A stretch of 64,000 bases of DNA from Nemertoderma westbladi. Taxonomy: Eukaryota > Xenacoelomorpha > Nemertodermatida > Nemertodermatidae. The stretch covers positions 22,248 through 86,247 of the forward strand of contig JAUCBJ010006520.1 in assembly GCA_032718475.1 (NCBI GenBank), in the 5' to 3' direction. The position numbers and the translations under genes were made by a program. This document shows positions 34,141-49,739 of the stretch, in pieces (position 1 is the stretch's first letter; the number at the start of each line of letters is the position of its first letter). The notes under the pieces were generated by a model. That model had not been told where the DNA came from, searched no databases, and worked only from the letters and a program-made list of their open reading frames with translations.

Positions 34141-35440
34141 CGGTCTGGTAGCTCAGTACACTCACCCGGCTGATGATAACCAGGGCCGAGTAACTCAAAA
34201 AATCTTGAGATTGACCTTGAAACTTGAGATTAATCTTGAATCTGTTTTACTACCATTCCTATCGGAAAAATGTCAAGGTCAACCTTAAGGTAGACTTCAG
34301 ATTTTCCTCAAGGTAAACTTGAAATTTCAATCTGGTAACACAACAAATCTTGACTTGAGTTGAAGTCAAGGTTCGAGATAAATTTCAAGGTAGCCGTGGA
34401 GGTACCTTCAAATTTTAAGTTATCTCAAATCATCGTTTTAGCTGTTACTGTTAGCCTACTGCTACCGGTACCACAAAAGAGCCATTTTTGCAGAATGCCC
34501 CCCACCCCGAAATGTTTTTGAACTTTGAAAGCAATTATCTTTGAATGACATTTTTTCACACGAAAAATACTATCGTTTTTTGTAATTTTATATTTTTTGG
34601 TAATTTCATAAGCTTAAGTAAATTTCGGCCAGTTTTCTTGATTACATAATATTTCTCCATTTTTTCCAATTATAAGTTAGAAAAAACATGGGATTTTTCT
34701 TTTTAATTTTAAATTTTTTTTACAAAATTGGCAATTATTAGATATAGAAAATTAAAACATAAAAAGTGGCCGAAAATATGATGAAAATGAGCATGCTGCT
34801 TTCAAAAAATGTGGTATCGAAAAATATCCCCCCCCCCCCCTTTAGTACTACATTGCTCACCCCCCACAGGCTACTGTAGTCGGTAAACTAACTACAGCTT
34901 TCTATACAACTGTTTATAAGTTCCGTGGTGTTGGTGTGTAGGCCTACTGTGTAGGTTTAGGGGTGGGTGTTGGTGTTATCGAAATTACCATTGCCAAAGT
35001 GTTGCAACAGTGTGTTTAACACCTGTATTCAATAGCCCAAACTAGTACCTAACTGTATACTGCAGGGATTATACAATGGGTTTCACTGCATAACCAAGGC
35101 AACTGCTGAAATAAACAAATATGTCGTCCATCTTTAATACTCAAGGTGAGCCTTGAAATTTCAAGTATAACCTTGACTAAGTATTGCTTTGAGTTACCCG
35201 CTTGACTGAAACTCAAGAAAATCTTAGTCAAGGTAAAACTTGAGTTTCAAGGAGACCTTGAAGTGGATTTCAAGGTCAATCACAAGATTGTTTGAGTTAC
35301 TCGGCCCAGAAGTTTGAAACCTAGGGACCGGGTTCGAGCCCCAATAGGGCCGGTTGATATTTTTCGCTATGGAGAGCATTATCATATTGTGGGGCGAGCC
35401 ACGCATATCATATTGTCTTATTTACATTGTATATTTAAAA
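34141..35440 (+). mobile_element. tRNA-derived SINE interrupted by a Harbinger-like element
   Basis: When the insertion at 34184-35306 is disregarded, 34141-34183 and 35310-35350 form a tRNA-like head. It has an A-box-like TAGCTCAGTAC (34149) and a B box GGTTCGAGCCC (35331-35341) at near-tRNA spacing. A tail follows (TTTTTCGCTATGGAGAGCAT, then a GTGGGGCGAGCCACG block at about 35390) that is shared with other places in the window. This supports a Pol III-type SINE that was later hit by a DNA transposon. Confidence 0.6.
34181..35309. mobile_element. Harbinger-like non-autonomous element with CAG duplication
   Basis: The element spans 34184-35306 and is flanked by CAG at 34181-34183 and 35307-35309. 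The terminal inverted repeat starts GGCCGAGTAACTCAA and continues ATCTTGAGATTGACCTTGAA with few mismatches. CWG duplications are known for the Harbinger group of PIF/Harbinger elements. Subterminal DNA is full of CTTGA/TCAAG motifs in both orientations. No transposase frame exists in the 1.1 kb. There is a C-run near 34830. Confidence 0.75.
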
Positions 35441-36144
35441 CACTTAATTAATTACCTCGATAAAATAAATAACGCACGCATTAAAACGATGTTAGTTGTT
35501 AGGATTACAAATCGGCAAATATTAACCCGGTGCACCATAAACTCTGCTGGAACATTACATGAACTCGTGGAAGTTGTGAGATAAACTGTAATCACCCCCC
35601 CACAATCCATGTATAAATAAATTGTATTTTTATTACATCACATTTTTTTATATTTAACAATGATTTTTTTACTGTTTGCCATGATTGGGGGCGTATCTAT
35701 AATAATAAATAAATACAATAATACCAATAATACCCTATTCCTAACCGGTACTAAAAATTAGATGGGTGAGTAGAAAACAAAGACCCTATTATATAGACCT
35801 TCATAATCTTGTAATGTAACATGTCTTAACTTTCGTTTATTGTTTTGGTTCCCCCAACACGCCTCTGTAACCTGCTCCTTTACTAACCTGCTCCTTTAAA
35901 TTGCAATGGGTCCTAAAGCTGTTTGTCAACCAACGCGACTTTAACTCTTTGTTTTGTACAGAACGGGCAGTAAAGTCTTGGGTATTTGTTTTGTACTCAC
36001 CCAGTATTAGATTGTTATTCTGTGGGACAATTTGTTTCTGATCTAATACTCGTATCATATAATCATAGAGACTGCAGTTATAGTTGTTGTAGAAATACAA
36101 GCTGCAGTCTTATTGCTACAACTTGTACTTTTAAAATGTCCCGC
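35441..36144. other. Spacer, no gene seen
   Basis: AT-rich. The segment TTTCGTTTATTGTTTTGGTT with GCCTCTGTAACCTGCTCC (35830-35885) is a dispersed repeat also found near 4755 and, in part, near 46890. A minus-strand open stretch at 35837-36100 is unrecognised and overlaps that repeat. Confidence 0.5.
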
Positions 36145-39100
36145 TAATATCTACAATGACTGATAACCTGAACTTAGCATTCATAATATCTACAATGACT
36201 GATAACCTGAACTTAGCATTCATAATATCTACAATGACTGATAACCTGAACTTAGCATTCATAATATCTACAATGACTGATAACCTGAACTTAGCAGTCA
36301 TAATATCTACAATGACTGATAACCTGAACTTAGCATTCATAATAATATCTACAATGACTGATAACCTGAACTTAGCATTCATAATATCTACAATGACTGA
36401 TAACCTGAACTTAGCATTCATAATATCTACAATGACTGATAACCTGAACTTAGCATTCATAATAATATCTACAATGACTGATAACCTGAACTTAGCATTC
36501 ATAATATCTACAATGACTGATAACCTGAACTTAGCATTCATAATATCTACAATGACTGATAACCTGAACTTAGCATTCATAATATCTACTATGACTGATA
36601 ACCTGAACTTAGCAGTCATAATAATAATATCTACAATGACTGATAACCTGAACTTAGCATTCATAATATCTACAATGACTGATAACCTGAACTTAGCATT
36701 CATAATATCTACAATGACTGATAACCTGAACTTAGCATTCATAATATCTACAATGACTGATAACCTGAACTTAGCAGTCATAATAATATCTACAATGACT
36801 GATAACCTGAACTTAGCATTCATAATATCTACAATGACTGATAACCTGAACTTAGCAGTCATAATATTATCTACAATGACTGATAACCTGAACTTAGCAT
36901 TCATAATATCTACAATGACTGATAACCTGAACTTAGCAGTCATAATATCTACAATGACTGATAACCTGAACTTAGCACAGTAGCATTCATAATATTATCT
37001 ACAATGACTGATAACCTGAACTTAGCACAGTAGCATTCATAATAATATCTACAATGACTGATAACCTGAACTTAGCATTCATAATATCTACAATGACTGA
37101 TAACCTGAACTTAGCATTCATAATATCTACAATGATTGATAACCTGAACTTAGCAGTCATAATATCTACAATGACTGATAACATGAACTTAGCATTCATA
37201 ATAATATCTACAATGACTGATAACCTGAACTTAGCACAGTAGCATTCATAATAATATCTACAATGACTGATAACCTGAACTTAGCACAGTAGCATTCATA
37301 ATAATATCTACAATGACTGATAACCTGAACTTAGCACAGTAGCATTCATAATAATATCTACAATGACTGATAACCTGAACTTAGCACAGTAGCATTCATA
37401 ATAATATCTACAATGACTGATAACCTGAACTTAGCAGTCATAATATCTACAATGACTGATAACCTGAACTTAGCATTCATAATAATATCTACAATGACTG
37501 ATAACCTGAACTTAGCAGTCATAATATCTACAATGACTGATAACCTGAACTTAGCATTCATAATAATATCTACAATGACTGATAACCTGAACTTAGCATT
37601 CATAATATCTACAATGACTGATAACCTGAACTTAGCATTCATAATATCTACAATGACTGATAACCTGAACTTAGCATTCATAATAATATCTACAATGACT
37701 GATAACCTGAACTTAGCATTCATAATATCTACAATGACTGATAACCTGAACTTAGCATTCATAATATCTACAATGACTGATAACCTGAACTTAGCATTCA
37801 TAATATCTACTATGACTGATAACCTGAACTTAGCAGTCATAATAATAATATCTACAATGACTGATAACCTGAACTTAGCATTCATAATATCTACAATGAC
37901 TGATAACCTGAACTTAGCATTCATAATATCTACAATGACTGATAACCTGAACTTAGCATTCATAATATCTACAATGACTGATAACCTGAACTTAGCAGTC
38001 ATAATAATATCTACAATGACTGATAACCTGAACTTAGCATTCATAATATCTACAATGACTGATAACCTGAACTTAGCAGTCATAATATTATCTACAATGA
38101 CTGATAACCTGAACTTAGCATTCATAATATCTACAATGACTGATAACCTGAACTTAGCAGTCATAATATCTACAATGACTGATAACCTGAACTTAGCACA
38201 GTAGCATTCATAATATTATCTACAATGACTGATAACCTGAACTTAGCACAGTAGCATTCATAATAATATCTACAATGACTGATAACCTGAACTTAGCATT
38301 CATAATATCTACAATGACTGATAACCTGAACTTAGCATTCATAATATCTACAATGATTGATAACCTGAACTTAGCAGTCATAATATCTACAATGACTGAT
38401 AACATGAACTTAGCATTCATAATAATATCTACAATGACTGATAACCTGAACTTAGCACAGTAGCATTCATAATAATATCTACAATGACTGATAACCTGAA
38501 CTTAGCACAGTAGCATTCATAATAATATCTACAATGACTGATAACCTGAACTTAGCACAGTAGCATTCATAATAATATCTACAATGACTGATAACCTGAA
38601 CTTAGCACAGTAGCATTCATAATAATATCTACAATGACTGATAACCTGAACTTAGCAGTCATAATATCTACAATGACTGATAACCTGAACTTAGCATTCA
38701 TAATAATATCTACAATGACTGATAACCTGAACTTAGCAGTCATAATATCTACAATGACTGATAACCTGAACTTAGCATTCATAATAATATCTACAATGAC
38801 TGATAACCTGAACTTAGCATTCATAATATCTACAATGACTGATAACCTGAACTTAGCATTCATAATATCTACAATGACTGATAACCTGAACTTAGCATTC
38901 ATAATAATATCTACAATGACTGATAACCTGAACTTAGCATTCATAATATCTACAATGACTGATAACCTGAACTTAGCATTCATAATATCTACAATGACTG
39001 ATAACCTGAACTTAGCATTCATAATATCTACTATGACTGATAACCTGAACTTAGCAGTCATAATAATAATATCTACAATGACTGATAACCTGAACTTAGC

Positions 39101-42100
39101 ATTCATAATATCTACAATGACTGATAACCTGAACTTAGCATTCATAATATCTACAATGACTGATAACCTGAACTTAGCATTCATAATATCTACAATGACT
39201 GATAACCTGAACTTAGCAGTCATAATAATATCTACAATGACTGATAACCTGAACTTAGCATTCATAATATCTACAATGACTGATAACCTGAACTTAGCAG
39301 TCATAATATTATCTACAATGACTGATAACCTGAACTTAGCATTCATAATATCTACAATGACTGATAACCTGAACTTAGCAGTCATAATATCTACAATGAC
39401 TGATAACCTGAACTTAGCACAGTAGCATTCATAATATTATCTACAATGACTGATAACCTGAACTTAGCACAGTAGCATTCATAATAATATCTACAATGAC
39501 TGATAACCTGAACTTAGCATTCATAATATCTACAATGACTGATAACCTGAACTTAGCATTCATAATATCTACAATGATTGATAACCTGAACTTAGCAGTC
39601 ATAATATCTACAATGACTGATAACATGAACTTAGCATTCATAATAATATCTACAATGACTGATAACCTGAACTTAGCACAGTAGCATTCATAATAATATC
39701 TACAATGACTGATAACCTGAACTTAGCACAGTAGCATTCATAATAATATCTACAATGACTGATAACCTGAACTTAGCACAGTAGCATTCATAATAATATC
39801 TACAATGACTGATAACCTGAACTTAGCACAGTAGCATTCATAATAATATCTACAATGACTGATAACCTGAACTTAGCAGTCATAATATCTACAATGACTG
39901 ATAACCTGAACTTAGCATTCATAATAATATCTACAATGACTGATAACCTGAACTTAGCAGTCATAATATCTACAATGACTGATAACCTGAACTTAGCATT
40001 CATAATAATATCTACAATGACTGATAACCTGAACTTAGCATTCATAATATCTACAATGACTGATAACCTGAACTTAGCATTCATAATATCTACAATGACT
40101 GATAACCTGAACTTAGCATTCATAATAATATCTACAATGACTGATAACCTGAACTTAGCATTCATAATATCTACAATGACTGATAACCTGAACTTAGCAT
40201 TCATAATATCTACAATGACTGATAACCTGAACTTAGCATTCATAATATCTACTATGACTGATAACCTGAACTTAGCAGTCATAATAATAATATCTACAAT
40301 GACTGATAACCTGAACTTAGCATTCATAATATCTACAATGACTGATAACCTGAACTTAGCATTCATAATATCTACAATGACTGATAACCTGAACTTAGCA
40401 TTCATAATATCTACAATGACTGATAACCTGAACTTAGCAGTCATAATAATATCTACAATGACTGATAACCTGAACTTAGCATTCATAATATCTACAATGA
40501 CTGATAACCTGAACTTAGCAGTCATAATATTATCTACAATGACTGATAACCTGAACTTAGCATTCATAATATCTACAATGACTGATAACCTGAACTTAGC
40601 AGTCATAATATCTACAATGACTGATAACCTGAACTTAGCACAGTAGCATTCATAATATTATCTACAATGACTGATAACCTGAACTTAGCACAGTAGCATT
40701 CATAATAATATCTACAATGACTGATAACCTGAACTTAGCATTCATAATATCTACAATGACTGATAACCTGAACTTAGCATTCATAATATCTACAATGATT
40801 GATAACCTGAACTTAGCAGTCATAATATCTACAATGACTGATAACATGAACTTAGCATTCATAATAATATCTACAATGACTGATAACCTGAACTTAGCAC
40901 AGTAGCATTCATAATAATATCTACAATGACTGATAACCTGAACTTAGCACAGTAGCATTCATAATAATATCTACAATGACTGATAACCTGAACTTAGCAC
41001 AGTAGCATTCATAATAATATCTACAATGACTGATAACCTGAACTTAGCACAGTAGCATTCATAATAATATCTACAATGACTGATAACCTGAACTTAGCAG
41101 TCATAATATCTACAATGACTGATAACCTGAACTTAGCATTCATAATAATATCTACAATGACTGATAACCTGAACTTAGCAGTCATAATATCTACAATGAC
41201 TGATAACCTGAACTTAGCATTCATAATAATATCTACAATGACTGATAACCTGAACTTAGCATTCATAATATCTACAATGACTGATAACCTGAACTTAGCA
41301 TTCATAATATCTACAATGACTGATAACCTGAACTTAGCATTCATAATAATATCTACAATGACTGATAACCTGAACTTAGCATTCATAATATCTACAATGA
41401 CTGATAACCTGAACTTAGCATTCATAATATCTACAATGACTGATAACCTGAACTTAGCATTCATAATATCTACTATGACTGATAACCTGAACTTAGCAGT
41501 CATAATAATAATATCTACAATGACTGATAACCTGAACTTAGCATTCATAATATCTACAATGACTGATAACCTGAACTTAGCATTCATAATATCTACAATG
41601 ACTGATAACCTGAACTTAGCATTCATAATATCTACAATGACTGATAACCTGAACTTAGCAGTCATAATAATATCTACAATGACTGATAACCTGAACTTAG
41701 CATTCATAATATCTACAATGACTGATAACCTGAACTTAGCAGTCATAATATTATCTACAATGACTGATAACCTGAACTTAGCATTCATAATATCTACAAT
41801 GACTGATAACCTGAACTTAGCAGTCATAATATCTACAATGACTGATAACCTGAACTTAGCACAGTAGCATTCATAATATTATCTACAATGACTGATAACC
41901 TGAACTTAGCACAGTAGCATTCATAATAATATCTACAATGACTGATAACCTGAACTTAGCATTCATAATATCTACAATGACTGATAACCTGAACTTAGCA
42001 TTCATAATATCTACAATGATTGATAACCTGAACTTAGCAGTCATAATATCTACAATGACTGATAACATGAACTTAGCATTCATAATAATATCTACAATGA

Positions 42101-45071
42101 CTGATAACCTGAACTTAGCACAGTAGCATTCATAATAATATCTACAATGACTGATAACCTGAACTTAGCACAGTAGCATTCATAATAATATCTACAATGA
42201 CTGATAACCTGAACTTAGCACAGTAGCATTCATAATAATATCTACAATGACTGATAACCTGAACTTAGCACAGTAGCATTCATAATAATATCTACAATGA
42301 CTGATAACCTGAACTTAGCAGTCATAATATCTACAATGACTGATAACCTGAACTTAGCATTCATAATAATATCTACAATGACTGATAACCTGAACTTAGC
42401 AGTCATAATATCTACAATGACTGATAACCTGAACTTAGCACAGTAGCATTCAAAATAATATCTACAATGACTGATAACCTGAACTTAGCATTCATTTTAT
42501 ATTACAATGACTGATAACCTGAACTTAGCAGTCATAATATCTACAATGACTGATAACCTGAACTTAGCACAGTAGCATTCATAATAATATCTACAATGGC
42601 TGATAACCTGAACTTAGCATTCATAATAATATCTACAATGACTGATAACCTGAACTTAGCAGTCATAATATCTACAATGACTGATAACCTGAACTTAGCA
42701 CAGTAGCATTCATAATAATATCTACAATGGCTGATAACCTGAACTTAGCATTCATAATAATATCTACAATGACTGATAACCTGAACTTAGCAGTCATAAT
42801 ATCTACAATGACTGATAACCTGAACTTAGCAGTCATAATATCTACAATGACTGATAACCTGAACTTAGCATTCATAATATCTACAATGACTGATAACCTG
42901 TACTTAGCACAGTAGCATTCATAATAATATCTACAATGACTGATAACCTGAACTTAGCAGTCATAATATCTACAATGACTGATAACCTGAACTTAGCATT
43001 CATAATAATATCTACAATGACTGATAACCTGAACTTAGCAGTCATAATATCTACAATGACTGATAACCTGAACTTAGCACAGTAGCATTCAAAATAATAT
43101 CTACAATGACTGATAACCTGAACTTAGCATTCATTTTATATTACAATGACTGATAACCTGAACTTAGCAGTCATAATATCTACAATGACTGATAACCTGA
43201 ACTTAGCACAGTAGCATTCATAATAATATCTACAATGGCTGATAACCTGAACTTAGCATTCATAATAGCTACAATGACTGATAACCTGAACTTAGCATTC
43301 ATAATATCTACAATGACTGATAACCTGAACTTAGCATTCATAATATCTACAATGACTGATAACCTGAACTTAGCAGTCATAATATCTACAATGACTGATA
43401 ACCTGAACTTAGCATTCATAATATCTACAATGACTGATAACCTGAACTTAGCACAGTAGCATTCATAATAATATCTACAATGACTGATAACCTGAACTTA
43501 GCATTCATAATAATATCTACAATGACTGATAACCTGAACTTAGCATTCATAATATCTACAATGACTGATAACCTGAACTTAGCATTCATAATATCTACAA
43601 TGACTGATAACCTGAACTTAGCATTCATAATATCTACAATTACTGATAACCTGAACTTAGCACAGTAGCATTCATAATAATATCTACAATGACTGATAAC
43701 CTGAACTTAGCATTCATAAAAATATCTACAATGACTGATAACCTGAACTTAGCATTCATAATATCTACAATGACTGATGCCCTCAACTTAGCATTCATAA
43801 TATCTACAATGACTGATAACCTGAACTTAGCATTCATAATAATATCTACAATGACTGATAATCTGAACTTAGTATTCATAATATCTACAATGACTGATAA
43901 CCTGAACTTAGCAGTCATAATATCTACAATGACTGATAACCTGAACTTAGCATTCATAATAATATCTACAATGACTGATAACCTGAACTTAGCATTCATA
44001 ATATCTACAATGAATGATAACCTGAACTTAGCAGTCATAATATCTACAATGACTGATAACCTGAACTTAGCATTCATAATATCTACAATGACTGATAACC
44101 TGAACTTAGCATTCATAATATCTACAATGACTGATAACCTGAACTTAGCATTCATAATATCTACAATGACTGATAACCTGAACTTAGCATTCATAATATC
44201 TACAATGACTGCTAACCTGAACTTAGCATTCATAATAATATCTACAATGACTGATTACCTGAACTTAGCATTCATAACATCTACAATGACTGATAACCTG
44301 AACTTAGCATTCATAATATCTACAATGACTGCTAACCTGAACTTAGCATTCATAATAATATCTACAATGACTGATAACCTGAACTTAGCATTCATAATAT
44401 CTACAATGACTGATAACCTGAACTTAGCATTCATAATATCTACAATGACTGATAACCTGAACTTAGCATTCATAATATCTACAATGACTGATAACCTGAA
44501 CTTAGCATTCATAATATCTACAATGACTGCTAACCTGAACTTAGCATTCATAATAATATCTACAATGACTGATTACCTGAACTTAGCATTCATAACATCT
44601 ACAATGACTGATAACCTGAACTTAGCATTCATAATATCTACAATGACTGATAACCTGAACTTAGCATTCATAATAATATCTACAATGACTGATAACCTGA
44701 ACTTAGCATTCATAATATCTACAATGACTGATAACCTGAACTTAGCATTCATAATATCTACAATGACTGCTAACCTGAACTTAGCATTCATAATAATATC
44801 TACAATGACTGATTACCTGAACTTAGCATTCATAACATCTACAATGACTGATAACCTGAACTTAGCATTCATAATATCTACAATGACTGCTAACCTGAAC
44901 TTAGCATTCATAATAATATCTACAATGACTGATAACCTGAACTTAGCATTCATAATATCTACAATGACTGATAACCTGAACTTAGCAGTCATAATATCTA
45001 CAATGTGTGATAACCTGAACTTAGCATTCATAATAATATCTACAATGACTGATAACCCGAACTTAGCATTC
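36145..45071. repeat. 39-bp satellite array (about 220 units) with 1221-bp higher-order period
   Basis: The basic unit is 39 bp (ATCTACAATGACTGATAACC, then TGAACTTAGCATTCATAAT). Variants include GCAGTCAT for GCATTCAT, an extra AAT (42 bp) and a longer CACAGTAGCATT form that introduces stops. Marker variants (ATGATTGAT, AACATGAAC) recur at about 37133, 38354, 39575, 40796 and 42017, exactly 1221 bp apart. Five nearly identical higher-order copies thus span about 36.2-42.4 kb. From 42.4 to 45.07 kb the order is irregular, with other variants (GCTAACC, GATTACC). 39 bp is 13 codons, and both strands stay open: plus reads MTDNLNLAFIIST repeats, minus MNAKFRLSVIVDI. No splice, start-context or homology evidence supports a gene. 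Confidence 0.97.
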
Positions 45072-45184
45072 TCTAATGCCTTTTTTATTATCATAGAAGC
45101 ATCTAATTCAAGCGCTTTCTTATTGGTTGAATATTCAAATATTTTAATCGTCCAATCAGATACTGCTATGTTCTAACGCCTCTA

Positions 45185-46015
45185 AATGTGGCTGTGAAAG
45201 CGAAAATGTACCTTAAGGTGAAAATGAGGTTTTTGAGTTAGATATTGCATGTGATTGGCCAACATCTCAGCTCTCTAATGAGCTATAAATCATCCTGATT
45301 GGATGAGTACATCAAGAGTTATTAGAATTTAAGTATTGGCAAGACAACCAGATGGAAAATATACTATTATGAGTAAATCGCGTTTAAAGTTTTTTTTGTA
45401 TTTTAATAGTTTAATAGTTTTATTACTTACAAAATATCTTGAAAGTGAGTTTGCTAAATTGGAGTGGGGCGGGGGTTGGGTTGTGATGTGATGTTGAGGC
45501 TTGAGGGGCAAAATGTGTAACAGGAATGTGCATTAGCAAACTAATGAACAACTACGCGGCCTTATTTTCTAGCCAGGACTTCGAGCAGCACGTGAACAAC
45601 TATGCTGGGTTTTTATCTAGTCTGGGACTCCGAGCAGTACATGAACAACTAAGAGACCGATTGACAAGCAAACATATTGAAAATAACTGGAAGATAGTTT
45701 TATATTGGAATAATAAGGCATATAAATTAATTTATAAGAGTAAATCTACATAGAACAACATAATATCTATCAGGAATGAAATTTAAATTTTCAAAACTTC
45801 TGACTACCCTCAATCAAAGCTGACTATCTCCAAAACTAAGCTAGCTGTTAACATACCGTTAACAGATTTGGATTCCTCATTAAAAACTGCATATATCACA
45901 TTGAAAATAAAAAAATTGAAAATTTTGACTTGAAAATTTAATTTTTCTTTAAATACGATTTTCTCAAAACGTCATTTTCACCTTAAGGTACCTTTTCGCT
46001 TTCACCGCCACAAAT
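45185..46015. mobile_element. MITE-like element with about 50-bp TIRs
   Basis: The left end ATGTGGCTGTGAAAGCGAAA followed by TGTACCTTAAGGTGAAAATG is matched inverted by CATTTTCACCTTAAGGTACC, then TTTTCGCTTTCACCGCCACA (45973-46012). The interior has a frame of 75 codons at 45526-45753 that I do not recognise. It starts near the end of the 39-bp satellite. Confidence 0.7.
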
Positions 46016-47027
46016 GTTGACATGGCAGCAAGCAGCCCTCGGGTGCAGCATTCATTACTAGGACTACATTATTTTAATTGAGCACAATAAAATAGTCCAT
46101 CAGTAAATCTTAGTGTATGGGTGGGAAATCAGCATTAGGACTACTTAAAACTGAAAGTAAAATCCCACAGTAGTACTACAGTCGAAAATGATAATTGGTT
46201 TTGCTTGCAGTTGCGCAAAGACCAAAGCATAAAATATGGCTGTATGGTATGACACCATGGCCTACTACACACATTAATTAGTACCGGTACCGGTATCAAT
46301 ATTAAATACCGGTAATTTACTTTTGAGTCATGTCAATGGGTCCGGTCAGTAGCCACTTCTTTATTGCTCGTTTTAATTAAGACAGTCAAACTACGTCTTG
46401 TGATCGTCAATGATGGAAAAGTTATCAGGCCACTGTTCAGTTCAGTTCAGCAGTTGTTTAGAAGGCCGTGATCTCAAACTATTATTTATCTATTATTTCC
46501 AAGTCCATGTCTTATTCCTTGAGTACTGGAGTAGGCCTAAGTCATTTACTGCGCTACAGCGCTGTGTCCCTGTGCCCCCCTTACCTTACCGCATTACCGG
46601 ACAATTAACAGATTAAAGGGCTAAACTAAATAAACCAATGCAACATGCTATTTTGCGCTGCGCAGCGCATGGTAATGTAATAAAGTCCTATGCAAGGGTA
46701 TCGGTAAGTTTGTATGTACAGTACTTTTAGCTTTTACCAGATACCGATAGGGGCAGAGGGGGGGGGGGGGGGGGGACTTTCGGCGCAATAAAAATTCATC
46801 CCACTGCCACTCCAGGGGAAATTCGACGCAAATAACAGCTGATTACTCTCAAAAATAAATATAATAATATCAGTATATTGTGCCACTGTAACCTGCTCCT
46901 TTCCCTAAATTTAGAATTTAACATTGAGGCGGGAAATTACGGTAATTCGCCAAGGATTTGCGTCAAGGTTTTGATTTATATAACATATGATAGTTTTAGT
47001 TATCGTGTGAAGTGTGAGTGCTGAGGG
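46016..47027. other. AGPS upstream region
   Basis: This holds the probable AGPS promoter. Notable items are the palindrome-rich GCGCTGCGCAGCGC (about 46657) and a G-run of about 19 at 46760-46778. No TATA or initiator could be assigned with confidence. No gene is seen. Confidence 0.4.
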
Positions 47028-48246
47028 ATGGCAGAAAGCGGTGCTTCTATGCGGTTTACTCGAGACAAGCCGCTACCCAAGGATCGGTTACAGGAACTCA
47101 GATGGGACGGCTGGGGCTACAATGACTCGGGATTTACAGTCAACGATTCCTTAGAGATTGAGTTTACCGGCCAGCGGTATCCGGTGTCGGGGGTTCTGCC
47201 TTACCTGAAGGAATTCATACGCGATAAACTCGGCATCGATATTACCGAGAAGCTTCCTCCTTCGCGGCAGTTCGATGCCTCGCTGGTTCCGGAGCCCGTT
47301 CGCTGTGAGGAGTTCCACCGGGAGCTGGAACTCTCCGCGATTCCGTGGTCCGACAGTCCGTCCGACCGGCTGTTCCGCGGACACGGACACTGTCTGCACG
47401 AGATAGCGGAACTCCGTCTCCGGTCTGGGACGCTGCATCGGGTCCCGGACCTCGTGGTCTGGCCGGGTTGCCATGCCGACGCAGTCTCGCTGGTCGCCAT
47501 GGCTACCAGACACTCGGACTCCATGTGTTTAATCCCGTTCGGCGGGGGTACCGCCGTGTCCGGAGCTGTCCAATGTCCGGAATCGGAAAGGCGTTGCATA
47601 GTCGCAGTGGATACAACCCAGATGCGACGTGTCCTCTGGGTAGACAGGCCGAATCTTTTGGTCCGAGCCGAATCCGGTATAACCGGACAGGATCTGGAAG
47701 CCGAGCTGTCCAAGTTGGGTCTGTGTACGGGACACGAGCCGGACTCATTGGAGTTCAGCACGCTGGGCGGGTGGGTGGCGACTCGAGCGAGCGGGATGAA
47801 GAAGAATCTATACGGGAACATCGAGGACTTGGTGGTCCATCTGCGGTGCGTGACTCCCCGCGGGGTGGTGGAGAAGGCCTGTCTGGGACCCCGGATGTCC
47901 GCCGGGCCGGACGTCTACCAGTACATCCTCGGCTCCGAGGGGACTCTCGGCTTAGTAACCGAGGTCGTCCTCAAGGTTCGACCGCTCCCTCCCTGCCGTC
48001 GCTACGCCTCCTTTCTGTTCCCCACGTTCGCGGCCGGTGTTGGCTTCCTCCGAGAGGTCGCCCTACGCCGTTGTCCTCCCGCCTCTATACGGCTGATGGA
48101 TAACCTCCAGTTCCAGTTCGGGATGTCTCTGAAACAACCCGTGGGTTTCTATCGCGGCTTGAAGAACTCCTTCCTGCGATTCTACATAACCAAACTCCGA
48201 GGTTTCGAGCCCACGGAGATGTGTCTCTGTACCGCGCTATTCGAAG
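47028..48246 (+). CDS. AGPS: Alkylglycerone-phosphate synthase (AGPS), exon 1
   Basis: AGPS exchanges the acyl chain of acyl-DHAP for a fatty alcohol, the committed step of ether-lipid synthesis, normally in peroxisomes. Residues 1-406 show the family hallmarks: ELRWDGWGYNDSGF, TGQRYPVSG, and then the FAD-binding PCMH segment with PFGGGTAVSGA, STLGGWVATRASGMKKNLYG, YILGSEGTLGLVTEVVLKVR and SIRLMDN. The start is well defined: TGA GGG ATG, an in-frame stop two codons upstream (47022-47024). There is therefore no room for the roughly 50-residue N-terminal PTS2 leader of vertebrate AGPS. The exon ends GAAG at the donor GTAAGA (Gly codon split G/GT). Base composition is GC-rich relative to the surroundings. 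Confidence 0.96.
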
Positions 48247-49526
<1,280 letters not shown>

Positions 49527-49739
49527 CAATAACCCTTTAGTTTCCATCACCAAATCATTTGAGTATTTTAATTTATTAAATTATTCTATTAATATTATTA
49601 TGTAAAATTTTCTGGGGGTATAAATTATTAATTTCCAGTGATTATGTTTGCCTATATTGCCTATATTAATTGTGTTGTTTGAATAAATCTATAAGGAATT
49701 TCGTTGTTTTTCGATATTAACAAAGTTTTAGTGAGTTGT

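Noticed and set aside
36131-45176. Long open frames on both strands (up to 495 codons) as genes
   Set aside because: They are products of a 39-bp stop-free unit. Both strands are open equally, stops occur only where a variant unit intervenes, and there is no unique flanking coding sequence.
46760-46778. G-run and similar C-runs as regulatory quadruplexes
   Set aside because: Homopolymers of about 20 occur at six or more unrelated sites in the window (for example 49857, 57871, 59045, 62685); no specific regulatory claim is justified, and run lengths are error-prone in sequencing.
47345-48103. 252-codon frame overlapping AGPS exon 1 and several minus frames there
   Set aside because: Shadows of the GC-rich AGPS exon; the AGPS frame alone has the family motifs and proper splice junction.
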